DNA of 64,000 bases. It comes from Fodinibacter sp963695175. GTDB lineage: Bacteria; Actinomycetota; Actinomycetes; Actinomycetales; Dermatophilaceae. The stretch is taken from assembly GCA_963695175.1 (NCBI GenBank), contig CAVOGG010000009.1, positions 624,229 through 688,228 of the forward strand, given 5' to 3'. The stretch's first letter is position 1; the number at the start of each line of letters is the position of its first letter. Under the pieces are notes generated by a model. It was not told where the DNA came from, did not search any database, and saw nothing but the letters and a program-made list of their open reading frames with translations. Shown here piece after piece: positions 17,117-26,319 of this stretch. The position numbers were made by a program, and so were the translations under genes.

Positions 17117-19441
17117 TCAGCCGGTCGTCGAGATCCGGGCCAGCACCGACGTGAGCGGCGCGAGGGCGCCGGCCGTCAGGGATGATGCATTGCGGGTGCC
17201 CTCGGCGGTGAGGAGGAAGGCGCCGACGGTGGTTTCCGGGCTGCCGTCCCCGTCGGCGTCGAACGGCGCGAAGGGGTCGACCGCACCGCTGGCCACGTCG
17301 AGCCACACGGCGAGCAGGTGCGAGTCGAACGTCGACCGGGCCGTGGCGGGCGCTGTCGGGCGGAGCACCGCGACGGCATCCGCCGCGGTCGTGAGGGCGC
17401 GCTGCTCCGGGAACACCGTGCTCAGGGTGCGGGCGGTGCTGAGCAGGCAGGTGCGGTCGGCCGCGGTGAGCGACGCGGTCAGGCCGCGGTACTCGGACGA
17501 CCACCACGCCCGCGGGTGCCGGGTGGTGCTGGTGCCGAGCACGACGACGGTGCGGCCGCGGGCCGGCGAGACGCCACCGTCGTCGTCGGTGGCGCGCACG
17601 GTCAGGGTGCGGGTGCAGGCGCGGGCGTAGGTGTGGCTGCGGGTCGCCGCGAGGGACCGCGGTTCCACGGTCGGGCTCGACGCGGGGTCGGCCGACGGCG
17701 GGTGGACCAGCGAGCGGGAGAGGCCTCGGCCGCCGTCGCCGAACCTCCACGACGTCGCGATGTCGTCGCTTCCCGGGTCGGTGACGGCGACGGAGAAGGC
17801 CGTCGGTGTGCCGACCCGGGCGAAGGTCAACGCGGTGCCCTGCCAGGTGGTCGTCCCGGCCGGGCTCAGCACCACCGTCGGGCTCACGTCGGCCCAGCGG
17901 GCGGTGAAGGTCACCGACCGGGAGGCCCCGCCGGCATCCGTGGCGGTGATGGTGACCGGCAGCGTCGTGTCGTCGCCGCGGGTTGCGGTCCACGACCAGG
18001 TGCCGACGCCCTGGGTCACGGTGCCGGCTGATGCCGTGACGGTGACCGCGCCACCCGTGGAGCTCCAGAAGCCGCCGGCCGTCACCGAGGCGCCCTCGGG
18101 GGCGGTCGTTGGCGCCGGGGTCAGGGTCATCCGGGGCAGGAGGGCGTTCAGGACGTCGATCCTGCGGGTCGTGACGCTGCCGCCGCCGGACGGGTAGACG
18201 ACCGGGGCGCCAGTGGTGCGCAGGTCAGCGACCAGGCTCGCGATCGGCCGGGTCGGCGCGTGCTGGCGCAGCAGGGCGAGGGCGCCCACCACGTGGGGGG
18301 TGGCCATCGAGGTGCCGTCGTAGGTCGCCCAGGAGTCGTCGGGGATCGACGACGTGATCGAGGTGCCGGGTGCGAGGACGTCGATCATCGCGCCGCGGTT
18401 GCTGAACCACGCGACGTCGTCGGCGTCGTCGGTGGCCCCGACGGTGACGGCGCTGGAGATGCAGCCGGGGCTCGACACCGACGCGTCGGCGCCGTTGTTG
18501 CCCGCTGCGATGACCGTGGCGATGCCCTGGCCGAGGAGCGTGTCGATCTCGGCCTTGCGCGGGTCGGTGTCGCACGGCGAGCTCTCCAGCTCACCGGCGA
18601 GGCTCATGTTGGCCGCGACGATGTTCCACGACGGGTGGGCGGTGTCGAGCGCGGCCAGCTCGTCGAGGGCGGCCAGCTGGTCGGACAGGTAGGACGCCAC
18701 ACAGGACTCGTCGCCGCAGAACGCCGGGTCGTCGAACCGGGTGAAGACCTGCATCGCGATGATGTTCGCGCCCGGGGCGACCCCGGCCCGGGGGTGCTCG
18801 CCCGGCAGGCCGCTGCCGTTGCCGGCGGCGATGCCGGCCACGTGCGTGCCGTGGTCGCACAGCGTGCCCAGGCTCGAGCTGGTGCACGCGGGGACCGACT
18901 CGACGTCGGCGCTGTCGTCGGTGGTCAGGCCGTTGGGGCACAGCGACTGCTGGGAGTCTCCGACCGGGTGCGACGAGCAGAACTGTGCCACGACCCGGCC
19001 GCCGAGGAACGGGTGGTCGACGTCGACCCCGGTGTCGATGATCGCGATGGTCGTACCGGCGCCGGTGTACCCGGCGCTCTGCGCGGCATCGGCGCGGATG
19101 ACGCCCAGGCTGTCGAGCGCGGCCTTCTGGGGCACGTCGACCTGAACGGTGCGAACGTGCGGCGAGTGGCGCAGCACGGCGAGGTCGGCCACCGGCACCG
19201 TCGCCACCAGGTGCGGCGAGCGCTTCATGGTGCGGGTGACCGCGCCGACCGCATCGACCGAGCCGGTCACCGATCGGGTGCTCGCGATCGAGTCGTAGGT
19301 GACGATGACGCGCACCGTGCCGCGTGCCGATGCCGTTGCGCTGGAGCCGATTCCGGCGGCGGCCGGGGCGATGGCACCCAGCGTGGCGGCCAGGACCCCC
19401 GCCGCAGCCACGAGGGCGCGGGCTGCGGCGGAGCGGCGCAT
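17117..19441 (-). CDS. Secreted subtilisin-family (S8) serine protease with PKD-like domain
   Basis: 774 residues from ATG 19441, chosen because it opens a clear signal peptide (RRSAAARALVAAAGVLAATL, Ala-rich cleavage region). An inhibitor_I9-like propeptide region is followed by the catalytic triad: Asp in AIIDTGVDVDHP, His in CDHGTHVAGIAAG, Ser in GTSMATPHVVGALALL; the oxyanion Asn is in IAAGNNGADAS. After the catalytic domain there is a PKD-like domain (VSPTVVLSPAGTTTWQG..., TSWRFGDGG) and a C-terminal region with a DADGDGSPET calcium-type loop. Extracellular proteolysis. It converges with leuA. Confidence 0.93.
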   Translation of the reverse strand: MRRSAAARALVAAAGVLAATLGAIAPAAAGIGSSATASARGTVRVIVTYDSIASTRSVTGSVDAVGAVTRTMKRSPHLVATVPVADLAVLRHSPHVRTVQVDVPQKAALDSLGVIRADAAQSAGYTGAGTTIAIIDTGVDVDHPFLGGRVVAQFCSSHPVGDSQQSLCPNGLTTDDSADVESVPACTSSSLGTLCDHGTHVAGIAAGNGSGLPGEHPRAGVAPGANIIAMQVFTRFDDPAFCGDESCVASYLSDQLAALDELAALDTAHPSWNIVAANMSLAGELESSPCDTDPRKAEIDTLLGQGIATVIAAGNNGADASVSSPGCISSAVTVGATDDADDVAWFSNRGAMIDVLAPGTSITSSIPDDSWATYDGTSMATPHVVGALALLRQHAPTRPIASLVADLRTTGAPVVYPSGGGSVTTRRIDVLNALLPRMTLTPAPTTAPEGASVTAGGFWSSTGGAVTVTASAGTVTQGVGTWSWTATRGDDTTLPVTITATDAGGASRSVTFTARWADVSPTVVLSPAGTTTWQGTALTFARVGTPTAFSVAVTDPGSDDIATSWRFGDGGRGLSRSLVHPPSADPASSPTVEPRSLAATRSHTYARACTRTLTVRATDDDGGVSPARGRTVVVLGTSTTRHPRAWWSSEYRGLTASLTAADRTCLLSTARTLSTVFPEQRALTTAADAVAVLRPTAPATARSTFDSHLLAVWLDVASGAVDPFAPFDADGDGSPETTVGAFLLTAEGTRNASSLTAGALAPLTSVLARISTTG

Positions 19442-19542
19442 CGCTGGTCCTTCCCGACTGGCTCGCCGGTGCGCGCCTCTCCACGGAGGAGCCTGCCACG
19501 CGCCGCGGAGATACGTGCGTGATCGGGGAACGTGTCGCGCCC

Positions 19543-20166
19543 TCAGCGCACCCCGGCGGGGCGGAACTGGATGGAGATCCGCGGGCCGACCGGCCTGGCC
19601 GTCTTCGGCACGCAGTGGTCCCACGTGCGCTGGCACGAGCCCCCCATGACGACGAGGTCGCCGTGCCCGGCGGGCACCTTGGTCGACGCGCCGCCGCCCC
19701 GCGGGCGCAGCACCAGGTCGCGCGGCGCGCCCACCGAGAGGATCGCCACCATCGTGTCCTGGTCGCGCGAGCGGCCGATGCGGTCGCCGTGCCAGGCGAC
19801 CGAGTCGTGCCCGTCGCGGTAGAGGCACAGCCCGGCGGTGGTGAACGGCTCGCCGAGCTCGTCGGCGTAGTGGGCGGACAGCGCGTCGCGAGCCTGCGCG
19901 AGGGCCGGGTGGGGGAGTGGCTCGTCGTCGCCGTAGAACCGCAGCAGGCGCGGGACGTCGACGATGGCGTCGTACATCTGGCGGCGTTCGGCCTGCCACG
20001 GCACGTCGTGGCGCAGCGCGGCATAGAGCTGGTCGGCGCCCCCGACGAAGCCGGTCATCACGTCGACCCATGCGCCGTGGGCGAGGGGCGTGCGGCGCAC
20101 CCCGCTCAGCGGGTGGACGACGACCTCGTCGTCCAGGTCGAGGAGCGACCCCTGGAGTTCGGTCAC
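19543..20166 (-). CDS. alkB: AlkB-like 2-oxoglutarate/Fe(II) dioxygenase
   Basis: 207 residues. Oxidative demethylation of alkylated bases (AlkB) is the expected role. Iron ligands: His-x-Asp in SVAWHGDRIG and the distal His in RTWDHCVPK; the 2-oxoglutarate arginine pair is in PRISIQFRPAG. Two starts are possible, ATG 20187 and GTG 20166; the GTG is preferred because a TAGGCT box ends 7 nt upstream of it, matching the leaderless pattern elsewhere in the window. It lies beside alkA, so this stretch looks like a DNA alkylation-repair pair. Confidence 0.9.
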   Translation of the reverse strand: MTELQGSLLDLDDEVVVHPLSGVRRTPLAHGAWVDVMTGFVGGADQLYAALRHDVPWQAERRQMYDAIVDVPRLLRFYGDDEPLPHPALAQARDALSAHYADELGEPFTTAGLCLYRDGHDSVAWHGDRIGRSRDQDTMVAILSVGAPRDLVLRPRGGGASTKVPAGHGDLVVMGGSCQRTWDHCVPKTARPVGPRISIQFRPAGVR

Positions 20167-20206
20167 CCGAGCGAGCCTAGGCGACATTCGAACACCTGTC
20201 CAGTGC

Positions 20207-20876
20207 TCAGTCCGGCTCGTCGACGTGGAACGCCCGCGAGGACTGGTAGGAGTCGCCACTCATCGGGGCGTACGCGAACCAGCCGAAGGAGTCACCCTCG
20301 CCCAGTGGTGGCGGCGGGTCCCAGAGGACCTCCTCACCGGCGGCGGCCGTGCGCAGGGCACCGAGGTCGAGCGCCACTGAGGACTCGGGCACACCCTGGT
20401 GCTCCCACTCGACGACCACGCGAAGCTCGTCCCCGGCGGGGAAGGGGTGGAGCCACCACGACGACGAGCAGCGCAGCCCGCCGCCGTCGCCACTGGACTG
20501 GGTGAACGAGCTCCGTGCCTCGAGCTCGGGAGACGTTGCGGCGTGCGGTGGGCGGTGACCGAGCCGGGATGCCGTCGGCGAGGCGGACGCCGATGCGCGG
20601 CTCCTGCTCACGCCAGACGTCCTCCGCGGAGGTGAGGTCTCGACGGACGCCCGGCCGCAGCCAGGTGCCGACGTGCAGCTCCAGCCCCCGTCGGTACGCG
20701 ACGACGTGGGTCACCTGCACGACGACGTCGTCGCCGCGGTGGACGTCCGCTGCGACCGGGACCACCACGCCGGCCACGTGGACGGGCCGCATCCACGGCA
20801 GGTCGACGTCGCGCTGCTGGGAGCCCTCGTCGAGCTCCGGCACCGGCCAGGGATCGAAGAAGGGTGCGTCCGTCAT
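20207..20876 (-). pseudogene. Conserved hypothetical protein, single frameshift
   Basis: Two open frames join near 20565. The N-terminal part runs from ATG 20876 (TDAPFFDPWPVPELDEG..., RIGVRLADGIPAR), then the frame must switch to LGHRPPHAATSPELEARS... ending in SSRAFHVDEPD. The rejoined protein of about 222 residues has two beta-rich halves with no catalytic motif that I recognise. TACGCT, 7 nt before the ATG, fits a leaderless start, so the gene was once expressed normally. It is divergent from alkA. It is either a recent pseudogene or a one-base error. Confidence 0.7.
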
Positions 20877-20911
20877 GTCGGTGAGCGTAGGGCGGTCGGC
20901 ACGTCCGCGGC

Positions 20912-21833
20912 ATGCGGTTTGATCACCGGGTGACCTCCGAGCTCGTCGACCTGCCGGCCCTGCGGGCCTTCCTGGTCGCGCATGCCGTGCCGGGCCTCGA
21001 CGACGTCGAGGTGCTGGCCGACGGTTCGACCCGGCACCGCCGGCTCGTGCGGGTCGGCGACGAGCGGCGCCTGCTCACGGTGACGCTGCCGGTGGGTGAC
21101 GTCGGCGTGCCGGTGGTCACCGCGGAGGGTGGGCCGGATGCCGTGGCCGCGGCCACCGCCGTCGGCCGCCGCTGGCTCGGCCTCGACATCGACCCCGCGC
21201 CGGGGGTCGCCGCCCTCTCCGCCGACCCGGTGCTCGGGCCGCTCGTGCGGGCCCGACCGCACCTGCGGGTGCCCGGCAGCATTGACACCTTCGAGACCGC
21301 GGTGCTCGTGGTGCTGGGCCAGCACGTGTCCCTGGCGGCAGGGCGGGTGTTCGCGGCCAGGCTGGTCTCCGCCCATGCCACCTCTCCGGGAGAGTTCCCC
21401 GCGGCCGAGGTGATCGCGGCGCTGGACCCGGAGGAGGTCCGGCGCCAGGTCGGTGTCACCGGCGCCCGGGCCCGCACCGTGGTGGCGATCGCCCGCGCCG
21501 TCACCGACGGCACGCTGACCTTGCGAAGTCAGGAGGACTTCGCCGAGTCAGGGTCGGGTACGCCCCTGACCCCGCGAAGTGCTCCTGAGTTCGCGGTGTC
21601 TCGGGCCGGGTTGTTGGCGCTGCCCGGTGTCGGGCCGTGGACCGCCGACCTGGTCGCCCTGCGAGCCCTGCGCGACCCCGACGTGTTCCTGCCCGGCGAC
21701 CTCGTGCTGCGCAAGGCCCTCGGTGGGGTCACCGCCAAGGCGTGCCGCCGCGATGGCCGAGGCCTGGCGGCCGCACCGCTCGCTCGCGGTGCTGCACCTG
21801 TGGACTCACGTCGCCATCGACCCGCCGCGCTGA
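20912..21833 (+). pseudogene. alkA: DNA-3-methyladenine glycosylase (AlkA) with frameshift near the end
   Basis: AlkA-type helix-hairpin-helix glycosylase removing alkylated purines. The HhH-GPD core is present: ALPGVGPWTADLVALRAL, and the catalytic Asp in VFLPGDLVLRKALG. The original frame then runs on without similarity, whereas the expected ending (AAAMAEAWRPHRSLAVLHLW and a stop at 21833) is in another frame, so a one-base shift is placed near 21735. A 72-bp near-palindrome (separate entry) adds 24 codons just before the HhH hairpin. The start may be ATG 20912 or GTG 20930, both in frame. A truncated or altered C-terminus probably impairs the enzyme. Confidence 0.8.
21523..21594. repeat. 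72-bp palindromic element inserted in frame in alkA
   Basis: 72 bases read almost the same on both strands: 30 of 36 opposed positions are complementary by my count. Outer arms are GCGAA(G)TCAGGAG and its partner CTCCTGA(G)TTCGC; the inner arms include GTCAGGG and CCCTGAC. The length is exactly 24 codons and it is read without a stop as a Ser/Glu/Pro-rich segment (RSQEDFAESGSGTP...), located between the usual helix and the HhH motif of AlkA. It behaves like a protein-coding palindromic element, comparable in concept to Rickettsia palindromic elements; whether copies occur elsewhere cannot be seen here. Confidence 0.7.
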
Positions 21834-21904
21834 ACCGCCGCCCGCAGCGGCACCGGGCGGCACGGCATCCCGCCGATCCCTGCGCGAGCACCGACAATGG
21901 TGCG

Positions 21905-22630
21905 GTGCCCCTCTACCGCGACGAGGCGATCGTCCTGCGCACCCAGAAGCTGGGTGAGGCCGACCGGATCGTCACCCTCCTCACCCGTCGCCTGGGCAAG
22001 GTGCGCGCGGTGGGCAAGGGCGTGCGGCGCACCAAGTCGCGCTTCGGGTCCCGGCTCGAGCCCGCGATGCACGTCGACGTCCAGTGCTACGAGGGGCGCA
22101 GCCTCGACACGGTCACCCAGATCGAGACGCTCGACCCCTGGGGTGACGCGATCGCCCGCGACTACCCGTCGTACACCGCCGCGACGGCCGTGCTCGAGAC
22201 CTGCGACCGGCTCACCGAGGAGCGCGAACCCGCCCTGCAGCAGTACCTCCTGCTCGCCGGGGCGCTGCGCTCGCTCGCCGGCAAGGAGCACGACCCCAAC
22301 CTCGTGCTCGACGCCTACCTGCTGCGCGCGCTCGCGGTCGCCGGGTGGGCGCCGAGCTTCCACGACTGCGCCAAGTGCGGCGCCCCCGGGCCGCACCGCG
22401 GCTTCCACGTCGTGGCCGGCGGTGCGGTCTGCCCGGCGTGCCGCCCGCCGGGGTCGGCCGCCCCGGCTCCCGAGACCTTCGTCCTGCTCAGCGCGCTGCT
22501 CGCGGGCGACTGGGCCATCGCCGACGCCTCCGACGCCCAGCACCGCCGCGAGGGCAGCGGCCTGACCGCGGCCTTCCTCCAGTGGCACCTCGAACGCGGC
22601 ATCCGCAGCCTCCGTATGGTGGAGCGGTGA
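21905..22630 (+). CDS. recO: DNA repair protein RecO
   Basis: 241 residues from GTG 21905 (PLYRDEAIVLRTQKLGEADR, the usual actinobacterial RecO start). The N-terminal OB fold is followed by a helical domain with a zinc finger, CAKCG...CPACR, near residues 157-180. RecO loads RecA with RecR in the RecF pathway. The open frame continues upstream into alkA, but alignment of the start favours 21905. It overlaps the next gene by 4 bases (GTGA). Confidence 0.95.
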   Translation: MPLYRDEAIVLRTQKLGEADRIVTLLTRRLGKVRAVGKGVRRTKSRFGSRLEPAMHVDVQCYEGRSLDTVTQIETLDPWGDAIARDYPSYTAATAVLETCDRLTEEREPALQQYLLLAGALRSLAGKEHDPNLVLDAYLLRALAVAGWAPSFHDCAKCGAPGPHRGFHVVAGGAVCPACRPPGSAAPAPETFVLLSALLAGDWAIADASDAQHRREGSGLTAAFLQWHLERGIRSLRMVER

Positions 22631-23415
22631 GCGCGCCGAGCCCCTACCCGCCGCCGTTCCCGCACCCGAGCGGCGCCCGCCCGCCCGCCATCGCCCCCGA
22701 TCGGATGCCGCGCCACGTCGCCGTCGTCATGGACGGCAACGGGAGGTGGGCCAACCAGCGCGGGCTGCCGCGCACCAGGGGCCACGAGGCCGGCGAGGCC
22801 GCCCTGCTCGACGTCGTGGCGGGCGCCATCGAGGTGGGCGTCACCCACCTGTCGGCCTACGCCTTCTCGACCGAGAACTGGAAGCGCAGCCCCGACGAGG
22901 TGAAGTTCCTCATGGGGTTCAACCGCGACGTCATCCGCCGCCGCCGCGACCAGCTGCACGAGTGGGGCGTGCGGATGCGCTGGGTCGGGCGCCGGCCACG
23001 TCTGTGGGGCTCGGTGATCAAGGAGCTCGAGGTCGCCCAGGAGCTGACCCGCCGCAACACCGGGCTGACCCTCTACTTCTGCGTCAACTACGGCGGCCGG
23101 GCCGAGATCGGGGATGCCGTGCAGCGGCTCGCCGAGGACGTCGCCCGCGGCCGGCTCAAGCCACGCACCGTCGACGAGAGCACCGTGGCCCGCTACCTGC
23201 CCGAGCCGGACATGCCCGACGTCGACCTGTTCGTGCGGAGCTCGGGGGAGCAGCGCACGAGCAACTTCCTGCTCTGGCAGAGCGCCTACGCCGAGATGGT
23301 CTTCCAGGACCGGCTCTGGCCCGACTACGACCGGCGTGACCTGTGGGCCGCGATCCAGACCTACGTCGACCGCGAACGCCGCTACGGCGGGGCGGTCGAC
23401 GCCCCCACCGCCTGA
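22627..23415 (+). CDS. uppS: Isoprenyl (undecaprenyl) diphosphate synthase
   Basis: 262-residue cis-prenyltransferase making the lipid carrier for cell wall synthesis. Signature HVAVVMDGNGRWANQRGLP near residue 36 holds the catalytic Asp; AYAFSTENWKR near 77; DLFVRSSGEQRTSNFLLWQ near 200 and the FQDRLWPDYD end. GTG start inside the recO stop couples translation. RecO-UppS adjacency is common in actinobacteria. Confidence 0.96.
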   Translation: MSAPSPYPPPFPHPSGARPPAIAPDRMPRHVAVVMDGNGRWANQRGLPRTRGHEAGEAALLDVVAGAIEVGVTHLSAYAFSTENWKRSPDEVKFLMGFNRDVIRRRRDQLHEWGVRMRWVGRRPRLWGSVIKELEVAQELTRRNTGLTLYFCVNYGGRAEIGDAVQRLAEDVARGRLKPRTVDESTVARYLPEPDMPDVDLFVRSSGEQRTSNFLLWQSAYAEMVFQDRLWPDYDRRDLWAAIQTYVDRERRYGGAVDAPTA

Positions 23416-23459
23416 CGCGACGGACACCCCTGACGGGGGCACGCGCTAGCGTCGACTCC

Positions 23460-24113
23460 ATGGCCGATCGCATCGTCGAGCTGTTCCCCGAGGTGGCGCG
23501 TGGTGCGGCCGACCTGATCCGTCACCCCGAGGTCGCCCGGCGCTGGGGCGAGGAGAGCGCGTGCGCCGGCATGTCGGTCGGCGGCCTGGCCAACCACCTC
23601 GCCGGCCAGGCGTCCAACGCGGTGCGACTGCTGTCGGCGCCCCCGCACGAGGCCGCCCCGATTCCGGTCCTCGAGCACTACCGCCGCGCCGCGTGGGTGC
23701 ACACGGGCCTCGACGACGAGGCGAACGTCGACGTGCGCACCTCCGCCGACTCCTACGCCGCCTCCGGCCCCGTCGACCTCGACGAGCGCATCCGCAGCGA
23801 CCTCGAGGCACTGCCGGCGGCGCTGGCCCCGGTGCTCGACGGCAGCCGCACGCCCGACTCCGTGCTCATCCCGTGGCAGGGGTGGTCGCTCTCGGCCGCC
23901 GACTTCCTGCTCACCCGCACGATGGAGGCGCTCGTGCACTCCGACGACCTCGCCGCGAGCATCGGCGTCGACACCCCGACCTTCCCCGACGAGGCCGCCA
24001 GTGCCGTGCTCGGCCTGCTTGCCTCGGTCGCCGCCGAGCGGCACGGCCAGGCCGCGGTGCTCCGCGCGCTCAGCCGCCCGCAGCGTGCCCCCGGCTCGGT
24101 CTCCGCCTTCTGA
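23460..24113 (+). CDS. DinB/mycothiol-dependent maleylpyruvate isomerase-like protein
   Basis: 217 residues. It starts at ATG 23460; TAGCGT at 23447-23452 lies 7 nt upstream and there is no ribosome binding site. The helical bundle resembles the DinB/MDMPI superfamily common in mycothiol-producing actinobacteria: MSVGGLANHLAGQASN near residue 38 contains the first conserved His, and TRTMEALVHSDDLAAS near 155 the second. Function unknown; mycothiol-dependent chemistry is an inference from the family. Confidence 0.75.
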   Translation: MADRIVELFPEVARGAADLIRHPEVARRWGEESACAGMSVGGLANHLAGQASNAVRLLSAPPHEAAPIPVLEHYRRAAWVHTGLDDEANVDVRTSADSYAASGPVDLDERIRSDLEALPAALAPVLDGSRTPDSVLIPWQGWSLSAADFLLTRTMEALVHSDDLAASIGVDTPTFPDEAASAVLGLLASVAAERHGQAAVLRALSRPQRAPGSVSAF

Positions 24114-24116
24114 GCC

Positions 24117-24527
24117 TCAGCCGCGCACGGCCGAGCAGTCCGGGCACAGGCCGTCCATCTCGACGGTGTGCCGCACCTGGGTGAAGCCGTACGCGGCGGC
24201 CACCGCCTCGGCCCACCGCTCCACGGCATCCCCGGTCACCTCCACCGCGAGGCCGCAGGAGCGGCACACGACGTGGTGGTGGTGGTCGGTCGAGCACGAG
24301 CGGTAGACCGCCTCGCCCTCGGGAGTGCGGATGACGTCGGCCTCACCGTCGGCGGCCATCGCCTGCAGGTTGCGGTAGACCGTCGCGAGGCCGACCCGGG
24401 TGCCGGACCCGGCGAGCGCGGCGTGGATCTCCTGGGCGGAGCGGAACTCCGCCGACCCGGTGAGGGCCTGCGCGATGGCCGCCCGCTGCCGGGTGGGTCG
24501 CCGCTCGGTCTGGGACTGGTCGGTCAT
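24117..24527 (-). CDS. zur: Zinc uptake regulator (Fur family)
   Basis: 136-residue Fur-family repressor. DNA-binding winged helix (PTRQRAAIAQALTG..., GLATVYRNLQAMA), then the metal region with HHHHVVCRSCG and CPDC (two CxxC pairs for structural zinc). Its place at the end of a znuA-znuC-znuB-zur operon argues for zinc (Zur) rather than iron. The start overlaps the znuB stop by 4 bases. A perfect Zur-like palindrome sits at znuA, consistent with autoregulation of the whole operon. Confidence 0.93.
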   Translation of the reverse strand: MTDQSQTERRPTRQRAAIAQALTGSAEFRSAQEIHAALAGSGTRVGLATVYRNLQAMAADGEADVIRTPEGEAVYRSCSTDHHHHVVCRSCGLAVEVTGDAVERWAEAVAAAYGFTQVRHTVEMDGLCPDCSAVRG

Positions 24528-25510
24528 CGTGGCTCCGCCTCCGCGTGCTGGCCGTGCTCGTCGTAGTGCTCCTCGTGCGCGGCGTGCCGGTGCCCGTCGT
24601 GCAGGTAGTCGACGTGGTCACCGTGCTCGACGGCGGGGTGCCCACAGCCGGGCCCGTGCTCGTGGTCGTGCCGCTCGGAGCGGGCGTGGGCCGCGCGGCG
24701 GGCCCGGGCCGCCAGTGCCGCACCGATGCTCGCGACGAGGAAGGCCCCCACGGCGAGCAGCACGATCGTGCCGCCCGAGGGCGTCTCGGCGTAGTACGAG
24801 ACGACGACGCCCCCGACGCTGCAGGCCACGCCGATCGCGACGGCCCACCACAGTGCCGACCGGAAGCTGCGCGCGAACAGCTGCGAGGTGGCGTTCGGCA
24901 GGATCATCAGGGCGCTGATCAGCAGCAGCCCGACGATGCGCATCGACACCACCACGGTGACCGCGGTGAGCACCGCCAGCACGACGTTGTAGCCGAGCAC
25001 CGGCATCCCGAGCGCGCGGGCGTACTCCTCGTCGTTCGCGACGGCGAAGAAGCGCGGGCGGAGCACCAACGTGGTCGCGAGCACGACGGCCGCCAGCACC
25101 GCGAACACGATGATGTCGCCGGTGGTCGTGGTGAGGATGGCGCCGAACAGGTAGCTGGTGAGCGTGGCCGGTGTGCCGGCGCTCGACCGGGCGATGAGCA
25201 CGACACCGAGGGCGATACCCCCGTAGAACATCACCGCCAGCGCGGTGTCACCGCTGGTGCGGCCGGACGCCCGGATCAGCTCGATGGCGACCGCGGCGAC
25301 CACGGCGGCGACCAGGGCGGTGAGCACCGGGGCCTGGTTGGTCAGCACGCCGACGGCGACCCCGGCCAGCGCGACGTGCCCCATGCCGTCGCCGATCAGC
25401 GACATCCGGCGCTGCACGAGGAAGACCCCCACGAGCGGCGCCGCGAAGCCGGCGAGCAGTGCGGCGAGCAGGGCCTGGCGCATGAAGTCGAGGGCGAGCA
25501 GGTCGTTCAC
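24524..25510 (-). CDS. znuB: Zinc ABC transporter permease with His-rich tail
   Basis: 328 residues of the ABC-3 family. About eight hydrophobic segments; the conserved GDGMGHVALAGVAVG segment is near residue 40. The last 54 residues are a hydrophilic tail with 14 His and a Cys (HDHEHG, HDGHRHAAHEEH), expected in the cytoplasm or at the membrane surface and probably a zinc-binding or sensing extension. It overlaps znuC and zur by 4 bases each. Confidence 0.94.
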   Translation of the reverse strand: MNDLLALDFMRQALLAALLAGFAAPLVGVFLVQRRMSLIGDGMGHVALAGVAVGVLTNQAPVLTALVAAVVAAVAIELIRASGRTSGDTALAVMFYGGIALGVVLIARSSAGTPATLTSYLFGAILTTTTGDIIVFAVLAAVVLATTLVLRPRFFAVANDEEYARALGMPVLGYNVVLAVLTAVTVVVSMRIVGLLLISALMILPNATSQLFARSFRSALWWAVAIGVACSVGGVVVSYYAETPSGGTIVLLAVGAFLVASIGAALAARARRAAHARSERHDHEHGPGCGHPAVEHGDHVDYLHDGHRHAAHEEHYDEHGQHAEAEPR

Positions 25511-26319
25511 GACGACACCTCCCGCGGGGCGGGGTCGAGCGGGGCCGCGCCGATGACGTGGCCGGTGCGCACCGCCGGGTCGTCGGGGTGGTGGTGCCCC
25601 GAGCCCGCGGAGTGGCCGGCGACGTGGGCGGCGTACGCGGCGGGGTCACCGTCGAAGTCGACGTGCCCGGAGTCGAGGCACACGATGCGGCTGACCACGG
25701 GCTCGAGCGCGGCGAGCTCGTGCGTGACGATGAGCATCGACGTGCCGCGGTCGGCGAGGCGGCGCAGCACGTCGGCAAGCGCCTCCTGGCTGGCGTGGTC
25801 GACGCCCGCGGTCGGCTCGTCCATGACGAGCAGCTCGGGGCGGCCCGCGAGGGCGCGCGCGATGAGCACGCGGCGCTGCTGCCCCCCCGAGAGGGAGGCG
25901 ACCTCCTCGTGGGCGCGGTCGGCCAGACCGACGTCGGCGATGGCGCCGCGGACGATCGCGCGGTCCTCGCGCGAGGCCGGCTTCCACCAGGGGCGGTGCG
26001 GCAGCCGCCCCACCTCGACGATCTCGGTGACGGTGGCCCGCACCGAGGCCGACAGGGAGTGGCGCTGGGGCACGTAGCCGATGCGGGTGTGCTCGGTGAA
26101 CCGCTCGCGCGCGGTGCCGAAGAGCTCGACGTCGCCACCCTGCTGGGCGGTCAGGCCGAGGATGCCGCGGACCAGCGTGGACTTGCCGGACCCGTTGGGG
26201 CCGAGCAGGGCGACCACCTCGCCCTGGTGCAGCTCGAGGTCGACGCCGCTGACGACGAGCCGGTCGGCGTAGCCGAAGGACGCGCCGTGCAGGCGGATCA
26301 GGGGATGCGGCTCGGTCAT
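25507..26319 (-). CDS. znuC: Zinc ABC transporter ATP-binding protein
   Basis: 270 residues from ATG 26319 (overlapping the znuA stop). Walker A GPNGSGKST near residue 40, ABC signature SLSGGQQRR near 142, Walker B LLVMDEPTAGVD near 162 and the switch His in IVTHEL. The C-terminus carries a short His patch (GHSAGSGHHHPDD) beyond the ABC core, matching the His-rich permease tail. The open frame continues upstream through znuA but has no other support. Confidence 0.95.
   Translation of the reverse strand: MTEPHPLIRLHGASFGYADRLVVSGVDLELHQGEVVALLGPNGSGKSTLVRGILGLTAQQGGDVELFGTARERFTEHTRIGYVPQRHSLSASVRATVTEIVEVGRLPHRPWWKPASREDRAIVRGAIADVGLADRAHEEVASLSGGQQRRVLIARALAGRPELLVMDEPTAGVDHASQEALADVLRRLADRGTSMLIVTHELAALEPVVSRIVCLDSGHVDFDGDPAAYAAHVAGHSAGSGHHHPDDPAVRTGHVIGAAPLDPAPREVSS

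Noticed and set aside
19543..20071. Upstream extension of the S8 protease to 984 residues
   Set aside because: The signal peptide at 19441 marks the start; the extension is in another frame of alkB.
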